Below, in pieces: positions 17,604 to 25,754 of a stretch of 64,000 nt of DNA (within the stretch, counting starts at the first letter, position 1; every line of letters starts with the position of its first letter). Made by a program: the position numbers and the translations under genes. The stretch is taken from assembly GCA_020635905.1 (NCBI GenBank), contig JACJYV010000006.1, positions 434,001 through 498,000 of the forward strand. The letters run 5' to 3'. The notes beneath the pieces were generated by a model. The model was not told the DNA's origin. It saw only the letters and a list, made by a program, of their open reading frames with translations, and ran no database searches. The DNA comes from Bacteroidia bacterium. Lineage in GTDB: Bacteria; Bacteroidota; Bacteroidia; J057; JADKCL01.

Positions 17604-18500
17604 TTAAGCCTTCCTGTACCCCTCATGCACCGCACTCACCACCAGGTAATTGATGACCTGCTTTTGCAGGGCAAAGAGGGGAATGCGCAGCAATACCCGG
17701 GCCAGCGCCTGCCAAACCGGACGGGTCAGCCATTCAAAAAAGCGGTCTTTCAGCCGGGGGGAGTGACATTTATAGACCCAGTAGATGCGGTCGAGTTCGG
17801 GAAATTTGCGGGTGATGTAGGGCAGGCCGGTGGCGCCGTATTCGCGCAATTCGGCCAGGGCTTTGGAAAGCGGCTTTTCCTGCACCGTGGAAACCACCGC
17901 CTGGGCATTGAAGACAAAGCGCGGCTGAAACCGCTGGTGCAGCCGCACCCCCAGTTCCATGTCCTCCCCTCCGTAGCGGTTGATGGCCTCGTCGAATCCG
18001 CCCAAATCCTCCACCCAGGCCGCAGGCAGGGCGGTATTGGGGGTGATGAAGTAATTGTGGGGCACCGCTTCGCCATGGGCAAACTTGCAGATGCCCCGCA
18101 CCGAAAGATAACGGGCCCAGAGGTTCTGCCCCTGGTTGCGGTACTCGACCGGGCCCAGGGAAATGGTCGGTCCGTTTTGCAATACCTCCAGGTGACGGTC
18201 CAGCAGATCGGGGCGGGCCTCCATGTCGGAATCGAGGAAAAGCAGGTACTTTCCGGAAATGCGGCCCAGCGCCAGGTTGCGCGCCGCGGACCGGCCGTGA
18301 TTCAACCCGTCCGGATGGGTGAGTACTTTCAGGGCAAAGCCAAAGTGCGCCTCCTGCAGAAATTCGAGGGTCCCGTCGGTAGATCCATCCACACACACCA
18401 GCACCTCAAAATCGCGGTTTTCCAGCAAATCCAGCGCTCCCAGACAAGTCTCAAGCTCCTTGAGGTTATTGTAAGTGGGAATGACCAGACTGAAAATCAT
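17604..18500 (-). CDS. Family 2 glycosyltransferase
   Basis: This is a 298-residue GT-A fold transferase. The start is taken at the ATG at 18500 because MIFSLVIPTYNNLKELETCL is the canonical beginning of a family 2 enzyme; the longer frame adds 26 unlikely residues. It has VCVDGSTDGT near 35-44, the metal-binding LFLDSDM (DSD near 90-92), and a C-terminal GGFDEAINRYGGEDMELGVRL segment with the ED motif. It transfers a sugar from a nucleotide sugar, probably in surface polysaccharide synthesis. The C-terminus has amphipathic or membrane-associating helices. No polysaccharide cluster surrounds it, so the acceptor is unknown. Confidence 0.92.
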   Translation of the reverse strand: MIFSLVIPTYNNLKELETCLGALDLLENRDFEVLVCVDGSTDGTLEFLQEAHFGFALKVLTHPDGLNHGRSAARNLALGRISGKYLLFLDSDMEARPDLLDRHLEVLQNGPTISLGPVEYRNQGQNLWARYLSVRGICKFAHGEAVPHNYFITPNTALPAAWVEDLGGFDEAINRYGGEDMELGVRLHQRFQPRFVFNAQAVVSTVQEKPLSKALAELREYGATGLPYITRKFPELDRIYWVYKCHSPRLKDRFFEWLTRPVWQALARVLLRIPLFALQKQVINYLVVSAVHEGYRKA

Positions 18501-18676
18501 GCGTTTGGGTGCGGTTGATTGAGGCCCGTAAAAATCAGAAAAAATCTTTGTAGCTACAAGCTTCAAGCAGCGAGCCACGAGCTACGAGCGGCGAGCAGTT
18601 TGATTTGGCAAGCCAAATGATTTTAACCCAGAAATGAAGCTTCCCAGTTTTAAGCGATCAGCAGTCAGCCCAACCA

Positions 18677-18982
18677 AAAGCGGAAGCTTTCCATACCTCC
18701 CAAAAAAACTTTGTGTACTTTGTGCCTTTGTGTTGAAACCCCCTAAAAAGCGGAAGCTTTACATCCCCACATAAAACTCCTGACCACTTCTATTGACTCT
18801 GTGCCTCTGTGTTAAAAAACCAACCCCAAAAGCGGAAGCTTTCCATACCTCCCAAAAAAACTTTGTGTACTTTGTGCCTTTGTGTTGAACCCCCCAAAAA
18901 AGCGGAAGCTTTCCATCCCCACATAAAACTCCTGACCACTTCTATTGACTCTGTGCCTCTGTGTTAAAAAAAAACCACGCCC
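18677..18982. repeat. Two tandem copies of a 152-bp repeat
   Basis: CGGAAGCTTTCCATACC occurs at 18681 and 18833, and CGGAAGCTTT/CGGAAGCT at 18751 and 18903, so a 152-bp compound unit is duplicated. Each half ends with a CTTTGTGCCTTTGTGTTGAA or CTCTGTGCCTCTGTGTTAAA string related to the 14520-15055 repeats. No gene is seen in 18501-19111; the short Thr/Gln/Ser-rich reverse frame here is spurious. Confidence 0.85.
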
Positions 18983-19067
18983 AAAAACGCCCTTTCCACC
19001 CCTCCCAAGCCCATTCCCACCCCTCCCACCAAAAATAGTTGAACATTTATTTGCATACCTCGTAACT

Positions 19068-19087
19068 CTATGCATACATTTGCATAG
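19068..19087. promoter_or_regulatory. Inverted repeat, candidate PadR operator
   Basis: CTATGCA-TACATT-TGCATAG is a perfect 7-bp inverted repeat with a 6-nt spacer, ending 24 bp before the PadR-type ATG at 19112. A further TTTGCATAC half-site lies just upstream. PadR regulators commonly repress their own promoter through ATGC-containing dyads, so autoregulation is plausible. Confidence 0.6.
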
Positions 19088-19111
19088 AACATCGATGTAT
19101 ATCACAACACT

Positions 19112-19450
19112 ATGTATTCAGCAGAACTACTAAAAGGCACCCTCTCCACCATCATCCTCAAGCTCCTCGCCGAGCATGGCAAGATGTATGGCTACGAGAT
19201 TGCCCAATGTGTCAGACAACTTTCCGATGAAAGGATCCTCATCAAGGAAGGTTCGCTCTATCCCGCACTGCACAAACTCAAAGACGACGGACTGGTGCAG
19301 ACCGAATCCGAAATGGTGGACAACCGGGTACGCAAGTACTACTCGCTCACCAATAAGGGCAGCCAGACCTCGACCGAGAAAGTGCAGGAACTCTTCGAGT
19401 TCATCGAGACCATCAAACAGATCCTCAATTCCAAACCTTCCTTCACATGA
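19112..19450 (+). CDS. PadR-family transcriptional regulator
   Basis: This 112-residue protein has the PadR winged helix: LLKGTLSTIILKLLAEHGKMYGYEI (start given in part), then LIKEGSLYPALHKLKDDGLV and RKYYSLTNKG, with a C-terminal dimerisation helix. It overlaps the next gene by ATGA (19447-19450), so the pair is one operon. In Bacteroidota such PadR genes often precede a membrane protein and control it. A dyad likely to be its operator is at 19068-19087. Confidence 0.94.
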   Translation: MYSAELLKGTLSTIILKLLAEHGKMYGYEIAQCVRQLSDERILIKEGSLYPALHKLKDDGLVQTESEMVDNRVRKYYSLTNKGSQTSTEKVQELFEFIETIKQILNSKPSFT

Positions 19451-20673
19451 GCACCCTCACCCAAATGCAGGTCAACCTGATCCGGGGTGACCTGCGCCGC
19501 GAAGGCATCGAAATGACCGATCTGGAAGACGATCTCCTTGACCACATCTGCTGTGCCCTGGAAGAAGAAATGGGAAACTTTTCCTCCTTCGAACAGGCCT
19601 ACGATCAGATTAAGCAAGAATTTTGTCCAAACGGCTACCGTGAAATCCAAACCGAAACAACCCATTTATTAACCATAAAATTCAACAAAATGAAAAAGAT
19701 CTTAAATGCAATTGGTATCGCCGGCGCCGCCATGGTGGTGTTCGGAACTGCTTTCAAATTCGCTCACTGGCCCACCGCCACCGAACTCCTGGTCCTGGGC
19801 ACCACCACCCTGGCTCTGGCCTATCTGCCCCTGATGATGATCCTTTCGCTCAAAACCACCGACCGCCCCATTGGCAAGGTGCGCAACGCCATCGGCTACC
19901 TGGCCGGCTCGGGCGCCATGATCGGATTTCTCTTCAAGGTGATGCACTGGCCGGGCGCCAACGTGGTGGCCATGGGTTCCATCGTGGCCTTCTGTGTACT
20001 TTTTCTGCCGCTTTTCGTGGCTACCTCGGGCAAAGAAGCCATCCTGAAAGTGTCGCCCGTGGCCTCCTCCATCCTGGTGCTGGTCTCCGCCTGCGGACTG
20101 TTTTTCATGCTGGCTCCCAAGGCATCGGCGAGATATACCCAATCCATGGGAAATCTGACCGATAGCGTGGAAGAGACTTTTGAGGTAAACCACGACCGCC
20201 TGATCGCACACCGCACCATCTTCCAAACCCTGGATACTACCCAGTCGGGCAGCAGCCAGGCCCTCTCCGGACAGGCCGAGGAACTGATCAGCTACATCGA
20301 GGACCTCAAAACCGACATTCTGCGGCAACTCGACCTCGATCCACGGGCCACGGGCAACCGCCTTCCCTCCGACCAGGCCCTCCAGTTTGCGACTTCGGTG
20401 ACCAACCCTATTTTCTCCGAAGGCAGCGCCTCCTGGCCCCACAACGGGCAGGATCTGAAAACCAAACTGGCCGCCTTCCAGAGCCAGCTGGGTTCCGATG
20501 CAGGTTCCCGACGCCCCACCATTCTGGACACCTCCGCCCAAACCGCCGCCGAAGGAGCCTGGCTCGACCGCTACTTCATCGACCAGCCCCTCTTCGTTAT
20601 CTTCAACAACCTGACCCTCATCCAACTGGAAATCACCAACCTGGAGTGGGAGAGGATGGTGGTTAGGTCTTAG
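19447..20673 (+). CDS. Membrane protein co-transcribed with PadR regulator (GldL-like segments)
   Basis: This is a 408-residue protein. Residues 1-75 are a cytoplasmic helical domain (LIRGDLRREGIEMTDLEDDL) of a type found at the start of PadR-linked membrane proteins. About five hydrophobic segments follow between residues 80 and 225; two carry the FKFAHWPTA and FKVMHWPGA motifs that resemble the GldL motor protein of gliding/T9SS. The C-terminal 170 residues are soluble, probably exported, and unrecognised. It starts inside the PadR stop codon. The substrate or signal is unknown, and it is too different from true GldL for a symbol. Confidence 0.82.
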   Translation: MSTLTQMQVNLIRGDLRREGIEMTDLEDDLLDHICCALEEEMGNFSSFEQAYDQIKQEFCPNGYREIQTETTHLLTIKFNKMKKILNAIGIAGAAMVVFGTAFKFAHWPTATELLVLGTTTLALAYLPLMMILSLKTTDRPIGKVRNAIGYLAGSGAMIGFLFKVMHWPGANVVAMGSIVAFCVLFLPLFVATSGKEAILKVSPVASSILVLVSACGLFFMLAPKASARYTQSMGNLTDSVEETFEVNHDRLIAHRTIFQTLDTTQSGSSQALSGQAEELISYIEDLKTDILRQLDLDPRATGNRLPSDQALQFATSVTNPIFSEGSASWPHNGQDLKTKLAAFQSQLGSDAGSRRPTILDTSAQTAAEGAWLDRYFIDQPLFVIFNNLTLIQLEITNLEWERMVVRS

Positions 20674-20835
20674 TTGTTAGTTCTGAGTTCTAAGTTCTGA
20701 GTTCTGAGTTCTGAGTTCTGAGTTCTGAGTGGCGGGTAGCGAGCAAACCACAAACCGTAAACCGTAAACCGTAAACCGTAAACCGTAATCCCGATAGCTA
20801 TCGGGAGTAAACCGTAAACCGTAAACTGCAAACCC
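20668..20835. repeat. Two heptanucleotide repeats interrupted by an 18-bp palindrome
   Basis: A GAGTTCT run (to 20728) is followed by an AAACCGT run (about 20748-20835). The second run is split by TCCCGATAGCTATCGGGA (20789-20806), a perfect 18-bp palindrome whose relatives occur at 16347 and 61063. The remaining bases to 21010 contain no convincing gene. Confidence 0.88.
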
Positions 20836-21010
20836 CAAACCCCGACGCTTCACCGCGCCGGGTTTTTGGGTAAAAAATGGCCTGGACTTCCCAGCTCTTA
20901 AATCAGGCGGGCCCACCACCCCAAAACGCCAGGATTTCAGCCTGAAATCTCCCCCAACCCTTTCCTTCCTTATTTTATCCGCGCCAAAAAACCGGCCCTC
21001 CCGTGCCTCC

Positions 21011-22885
21011 TTACAACTCAATATGCGTTCCCACTTCAAAAACCTGGTCGGAGGGCAGGTGAAAGAATTTGGTTGCCCGTTGGGAATTGCGGGACAGAAA
21101 GGCAAAAATCGTCTCCCGCCAGGCTGACATTCCCTTTTTACCCGAGCTGATAATTGTTTCCCGGCCCAGAAAGTAGGCCACATCCCCCCGGATGATCTCC
21201 GCTCCCTGGCTCCGCACCAGTTCCAAAGCGGCTGGAATGTCCTTGCGGTCCATGTATCCGTAATTCACGACCACCTGATAAAACCCGTGATCCAGCTTTT
21301 TCAACTCAATGCGGTTGCCGGCGGGCACCCAGGGACGGGGATGAAAAATTACGGACAGGATCAGCACGGCTTCATGAATGACCTTATTGTGCTGCAGGTT
21401 ATGGATCAGTGCAGGTGGGGTACCGTTGGGATTGCCCGTACAGTACACGGCTGTACCCGATACCTGGGTGTGTTTGGCTGGATCAAAATGCTTCAGAAAA
21501 ACGCCCAGGGGTTCGGTCATGCGGGACAATTGAATGCTCAGAATGCGCCGTCCGCGGTTCCAGGTCATCATCAGGAAATACACCAACCCGGCCACCAGCA
21601 GGGGAAACCATCCGCCTTCGGGAACTTTGTGAATGCTGGAAGCAAAAAAGGAAATATCCACCAGCAGGAGGGGCAGACTCACCAAAACGGCCAGCACGGG
21701 ATTCCAATGCCACAATTTGCGCATGGCCAGAAAAGCCAGCAGGGTGGTGATAACCATGGTGGTGGTGACCGCCACTCCGTATGCCGCGGCCAGCCGCGAG
21801 GAAGACTGAAAGGAAACCACCAGACTGCAGGTGGCGAGAAACAAAATCCAGTTCATCAGTGGAATATAAATCTGGCCCTTTTCCTCCTCGGAGGTATGCA
21901 CCACCCGGATGCGGGGCAGGAAACCCAGTTGCATGGCCTGCAGGGTAAGGCTGAAGGCCCCCGAAATCACCGCCTGGGATGCAATCACGGTGGCCATGGC
22001 GGCCAGGACCACCATGGGATACAGGGCCCAGTGGGGCATCATGTGGTAAAAAGGATTGACCGCCAGGGCCTTATTGCCAAGCAGCAAAGCACCCTGACCA
22101 AAATAGTTGATCAGCAGGCAGGGCAAAACGATGGCAAACCAGGCCAGCTGAATAGGCTTTTTACCAAAATGCCCGATATCAGCATAGAGGGCCTCTCCGC
22201 CGGTCACCACCAGAAAAACCGCACCCAGCACAATGATACCATGCCAGTGGTGGTGGCGGAAAAAATCAATCGCACAGGCTGGATTGGCGGCTTTCAGGAT
22301 TTCGGGATGCTCCAGTACCGACCTCACCCCCCACACCGCCAGGGCCAGAAACCAGATCAGGATCAGGGGACCGAAGACCATGCCCACACCCTGAGTGCCT
22401 TTTTTCTGGAACCAAAACAGGCCGAAAAGGATCACCACCGTAAATACCACCACATAAGGCTCAAAAACAGGTGTGGCCACCGTCAGGCCCTCCATGGCAC
22501 CCAACACAGAAATTGCAGGAGTGATCATGCCGTCGCCATACAGCAGAGCGGCCCCAAAAAGGCCGAAGGCCAGGATCACCGTGCGCCGGGTATTTTTTTT
22601 GCGGGGAATCACCAGGTCCATCAGGGCCAGAATGCCGCCTTCCCCCTCATTATCGGCCCGCAGGACCAGGATCAGATACTTGAAACTGATGACCACGAGC
22701 AGGGCCCAGAAGATCAGGGAAATCGCTCCCATGACATTGAAAGGGGTAGGCTCAATGGCAAAATCTCCGTAAAAACATTCGCGCACCGCATACAAAGGAC
22801 TGGTGCCAATGTCCCCAAAAACCACTCCCAGAGCAGCAAAACTAAGGGTAAACAACCGTTTGCGATTCTGAATCCGTTCTTCCAT
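21011..22885 (-). CDS. kup: Kup-type potassium uptake protein
   Basis: This is a 624-residue KUP/HAK/KT potassium-proton symporter of normal length. The N-terminus FAALGVVFGDIGTSPLYAVR holds the family signature, followed by ADNEGEGGILALMDL and about 12 membrane segments to near residue 430. The C-terminal 180-residue cytoplasmic domain is complete and ends VFEVGTHIEL. It imports K+ at the inner membrane. A KdpDE-like two-component pair lies 163 bp upstream on the same strand, in the place where a kdpFABC operon might be expected. Confidence 0.97.
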   Translation of the reverse strand: MEERIQNRKRLFTLSFAALGVVFGDIGTSPLYAVRECFYGDFAIEPTPFNVMGAISLIFWALLVVISFKYLILVLRADNEGEGGILALMDLVIPRKKNTRRTVILAFGLFGAALLYGDGMITPAISVLGAMEGLTVATPVFEPYVVVFTVVILFGLFWFQKKGTQGVGMVFGPLILIWFLALAVWGVRSVLEHPEILKAANPACAIDFFRHHHWHGIIVLGAVFLVVTGGEALYADIGHFGKKPIQLAWFAIVLPCLLINYFGQGALLLGNKALAVNPFYHMMPHWALYPMVVLAAMATVIASQAVISGAFSLTLQAMQLGFLPRIRVVHTSEEEKGQIYIPLMNWILFLATCSLVVSFQSSSRLAAAYGVAVTTTMVITTLLAFLAMRKLWHWNPVLAVLVSLPLLLVDISFFASSIHKVPEGGWFPLLVAGLVYFLMMTWNRGRRILSIQLSRMTEPLGVFLKHFDPAKHTQVSGTAVYCTGNPNGTPPALIHNLQHNKVIHEAVLILSVIFHPRPWVPAGNRIELKKLDHGFYQVVVNYGYMDRKDIPAALELVRSQGAEIIRGDVAYFLGRETIISSGKKGMSAWRETIFAFLSRNSQRATKFFHLPSDQVFEVGTHIEL

Positions 22886-23048
22886 GGAATATCATTTGCG
22901 CTTCCGCCGGGCCCGAGGGAAAAGAGAAAATCTCCTGCCGATTTCCCCCCCGCGACGGAATTATTCACTTTCATAACCACAAATGAACGGCATATGGCAT
23001 AAGCGGGGGATAAAATCCTGCCCTATACGCATAAAGATTTTATAAAAA

Positions 23049-23726
23049 TCATTGAAAACGGTACCCTACTCCGCTTTCCGTGATAAAATGTTTGGGATGA
23101 TTGGGATTTTCCTCCAGCTTTTTCCTCAACTGAGCCACGTACACCCGCAAATACTGGGTTTCCTCCTGAAAGCCTACTCCCCAAATCTCCTTCAGAATAT
23201 AGCGATGGGTCAAAACCCTCCCTTCATTCCGCACAAGCAGGGAAAGCAGGTTGTACTCGGTAGAGGTGAGTTTCACGATTTCCCCCTCCCGCGCCACGGT
23301 ACGGGCGCTCAGGTCAATGAGCAGATTGCCGCTCGAAACTGCCGGTTTGAGCTCGTCGGTTTGTTCGCGCCGGATAGCGGATCGGATGCGGGCCAGCAAT
23401 TCTCCCGTACGAAAAGGTTTGGTCAGATAATCGGTGGCGCCATGGTCGAGGGCCTGGATAATATCAGCCTCATTGTCCTGTACAGAAAGAATGATCACCG
23501 GCCGGGCAAACCACTCCTTCAGTTCGGTCAGCACTTCGTGACCGCTTTTGTCGGGCAATCCGAGGTCAAGCAGAATGAGGTCGGGCAGATGACTGGCAGC
23601 CAGAGCCAGGCCATCCTTGCCGGTGGAGGCTTCGATCACTTTATAATCATTGCTTTCGAGATTGATCTGCAGCAGTTTGCGGATCTGGGGCTCATCGTCG
23701 ATGATCAGGATGGCAGATTTGTTCAT
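23049..23726 (-). CDS. kdpE: KdpE-like OmpR-family response regulator
   Basis: This 225-residue protein has a receiver domain with acidic pocket DD (residues 10-11), phospho-acceptor Asp 54 (LILLDLGLPDKSG) and the Lys in DYLTKPF. A winged-helix output domain follows (LTSTEYNLLSLLV, QYLRVYVAQLRKKLE, ESGVGYRF). It matches KdpE best among OmpR regulators. Its ATG overlaps the sensor kinase stop (ATGA), so the two are coupled. No kdpFABC genes are in the window; the adjacent kup gene is the likely target. Confidence 0.9.
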   Translation of the reverse strand: MNKSAILIIDDEPQIRKLLQINLESNDYKVIEASTGKDGLALAASHLPDLILLDLGLPDKSGHEVLTELKEWFARPVIILSVQDNEADIIQALDHGATDYLTKPFRTGELLARIRSAIRREQTDELKPAVSSGNLLIDLSARTVAREGEIVKLTSTEYNLLSLLVRNEGRVLTHRYILKEIWGVGFQEETQYLRVYVAQLRKKLEENPNHPKHFITESGVGYRFQ

Positions 23727-24799
23727 TTTTCGGGGTTAAGGGTTGAATGTTCGCAGGGAATTTCCACCGTGAATTTTGCGCCACCTGCGGGCAGGTTTTC
23801 CAGCACAATCCGTCCTTTGTGGGCTTCGGTGAAGCCCCGGGCAATGGAAAGACCAAGACCTGTGCCGCCGGCTGCGGATTGGGGCAGGCGGTAAAATTTA
23901 TTGAATACCGAAGGAATCTCGTGCTCGGGAAATCCCGGACCATTATCCGACACCCGCAGGCGACACATCCCATCGGCCACCTCCACCTCAATCCGGATGG
24001 TGGAATGTACGGGCGTATGTTCTACTGCATTATGAACCAGGTTGTGCAGCACCTGCTCCATCAGTCCGCGGTCGATCCGGACCAGGGGCAGGTTTTCGTT
24101 GGCTTCAAATAGGATGGCATGCCCGGTTTCTACCTCCTGGTTGTGCAAAATCACCGTATGAATCAGCTCATTGAGGTCGCACCAGTCCAGTTTGGGACTG
24201 AGAAATCCGGCTTCCAGCCTGCTCATATTCAGAAGATTATCCACCTGACGGTTCAGCCGCAGGCTGGCCTTGGCCACCTCGCCATAGAGCTCGTGGCGGC
24301 TGCTTTCCGAAATCCGGCTCCCGTTTTCGCGGATGGTGTCGATCGACCCGATAATGGTGGCAATGGGCGTCCTGAGTTCATGCGAAAGAGAACTCAGCAA
24401 AGTATTATAGAGCCTGATGGATTTTTCCCGCTCCTCCTTGTCCCGTGCCTTTTTCTCAAAATCCCTGATCTTAAAGGTCAGTACGGCATTGATCAGGGCC
24501 ACCACAAAATACATCAAAAACATGAGGGCATCTTCGGTACTCCCAATCGTAAAATTGAAGGTGGGGGGAATGAAAAAGAAATTCCAGGTAAGGGCGCTGA
24601 AAACGGCCGCGATCAGCACGGGCAAAATATCATACAACATGGCCAGGACCGAAACAACCAGCAACAGCACCAGGGCCACCACCTTATAACCAATGTATCC
24701 CACCAGGAAATAACAGGTCACCGCAGTCAGCACGATCAGAACCAGACTGATCAGGTACTGGGAAGAAGGGCCATGGCTTTTGATACCGAAAAGTTTCAC
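23723..24799 (-). CDS. kdpD: KdpD-like sensor histidine kinase, lacking the N-terminal KdpD/Usp region
   Basis: This is a 358-residue kinase. A four-helix DUF4118 membrane domain spans about residues 14-110 (YDILPVLIAAVFSALTWNFF). The dimerisation domain has phospho-His 140 in LLSSLSHELRTPIATIIG, followed by an N-box near HNLVHNAVEHTP, the SDNGPGFPE box and GGTGLGLSIARG. Full KdpD has about 900 residues with an N-terminal Walker-containing domain and a Usp domain; both are missing here. In Bacteroidota these can be encoded separately, so this is not necessarily a truncation. Its promoter should lie in 24800-24850. Confidence 0.9.
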   Translation of the reverse strand: MKLFGIKSHGPSSQYLISLVLIVLTAVTCYFLVGYIGYKVVALVLLLVVSVLAMLYDILPVLIAAVFSALTWNFFFIPPTFNFTIGSTEDALMFLMYFVVALINAVLTFKIRDFEKKARDKEEREKSIRLYNTLLSSLSHELRTPIATIIGSIDTIRENGSRISESSRHELYGEVAKASLRLNRQVDNLLNMSRLEAGFLSPKLDWCDLNELIHTVILHNQEVETGHAILFEANENLPLVRIDRGLMEQVLHNLVHNAVEHTPVHSTIRIEVEVADGMCRLRVSDNGPGFPEHEIPSVFNKFYRLPQSAAGGTGLGLSIARGFTEAHKGRIVLENLPAGGAKFTVEIPCEHSTLNPEK

Positions 24800-24853
24800 C
24801 TGGGGTACATTACATTAATATTCCCTCCAAGTTACGAAATGGGAGGGTTAGTT

Positions 24854-24932
24854 GTTGGTTGGTAGTTGGTGGTTGTGAGTTGTGAGTTGTGAGTTGTGAG
24901 TTGTGAGTTGTTAGTTGTTAGTTCTGAGTTGC
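24854..24932. repeat. Heptanucleotide repeat (GAGTTGT)n
   Basis: About ten GAGTTGT/TAGTTGT units, the same family as 17281-17415 and 20668-20728, lying immediately upstream of the KdpD-like gene on the opposite reading sense. Confidence 0.85.
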
Positions 24933-24939
24933 CGCATGG

Positions 24940-25710
24940 GGAGCCCTTTAAGTTGACGCAATGCGATTGCTATCTCCAAAGTAGCGACTTCGTTGCGGGA
25001 TTGCGGTAATGACCAAAATAAGGGAAGTTTCTTCCCAAAAGGTCAGCCCCGGAGGGGCGGCTCCCCGGTAGAATAAGCAATTTTTTGGAAAAAGCCCCGC
25101 AGGGGCGAATCCTCAGCGAAATGTTGAGGATTCGCCCCTGCGGGGCTCAATTTCAATGCCGGTGGCATTGGCTACCCGGGAAACGCCCCGCTGGGGCTTC
25201 TCCCTGACCTGGAAGGTCAGTACCTGGTCCTGGGTGCAACCTTCCACGAAATCCCTAACCCGCGGGGAAATGGCGGTATATTATAATGCGACCGCGCTGC
25301 GGTCGTGCTTCTCTACTCAAAATCGTTGGCTACAATAATTTGACCGCGCTGCGGTCAGTCCACCATTGCGGCAATATTTATAAGGCCGCAAGCCATTGAA
25401 ATTGAGCCTTAAGGGCGATTATTGACCCCATAGGGGTCAAACATTTGTAGATCGAAGCATTATTCCCTAACCACGACCCTGGAGGGGTCGAACCTTGCGT
25501 TATGGGAGGTATTTGGTATTGATTATGTTCGACCCCTACTGGGTCGGTCTTTTTTAATTAATTTACCTATTAATGTTTGACCCCGGCGGGGCTCCATCCC
25601 ACCAAACTCTTGAGCAACTACCCTGTTCATAGGCTTTATGGCCCATTTTTTGGATTTAGAAACCTGAAATTAATCATGTTGTGCAGGCCGTTTTGGTCAT
25701 CGTTCTCAAC
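24940..25710. repeat. Non-coding region with several hairpin repeat families
   Basis: No gene is seen. The region contains an AAGTTGACGCAATGCGATTG repeat end (24950s), a 23-bp perfect inverted repeat at 25093-25115/25125-25147, GACCGCGCTGCGGTC hairpins near 25290 and 25335, and TTGACCCC-ATA-GGGGTCAA at 25422-25440, with further GACCC/GGGTC hairpins up to 25550. The GACCGC unit recurs at 59770-59850. Confidence 0.8.
25093..25147. repeat. 23-bp perfect inverted repeat with 9-nt loop
   Basis: The arms 25093-25115 (starting AGCCCCGCAGGGGCG) and 25125-25147 are exact reverse complements separated by 9 nt. There is no T-run, so it is not an ordinary terminator. Confidence 0.85.
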
Positions 25711-25754
25711 TAATGGTTAGAAGTTGGTTAGACTTACAAAAACAAATTCAAATT

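Noticed and set aside
21287..23002. 571-residue plus-strand frame opposite kup
   Set aside because: It is rich in His/Gln/Gly/Pro as expected for antisense of a membrane transporter; Kup on the minus strand is unambiguous.
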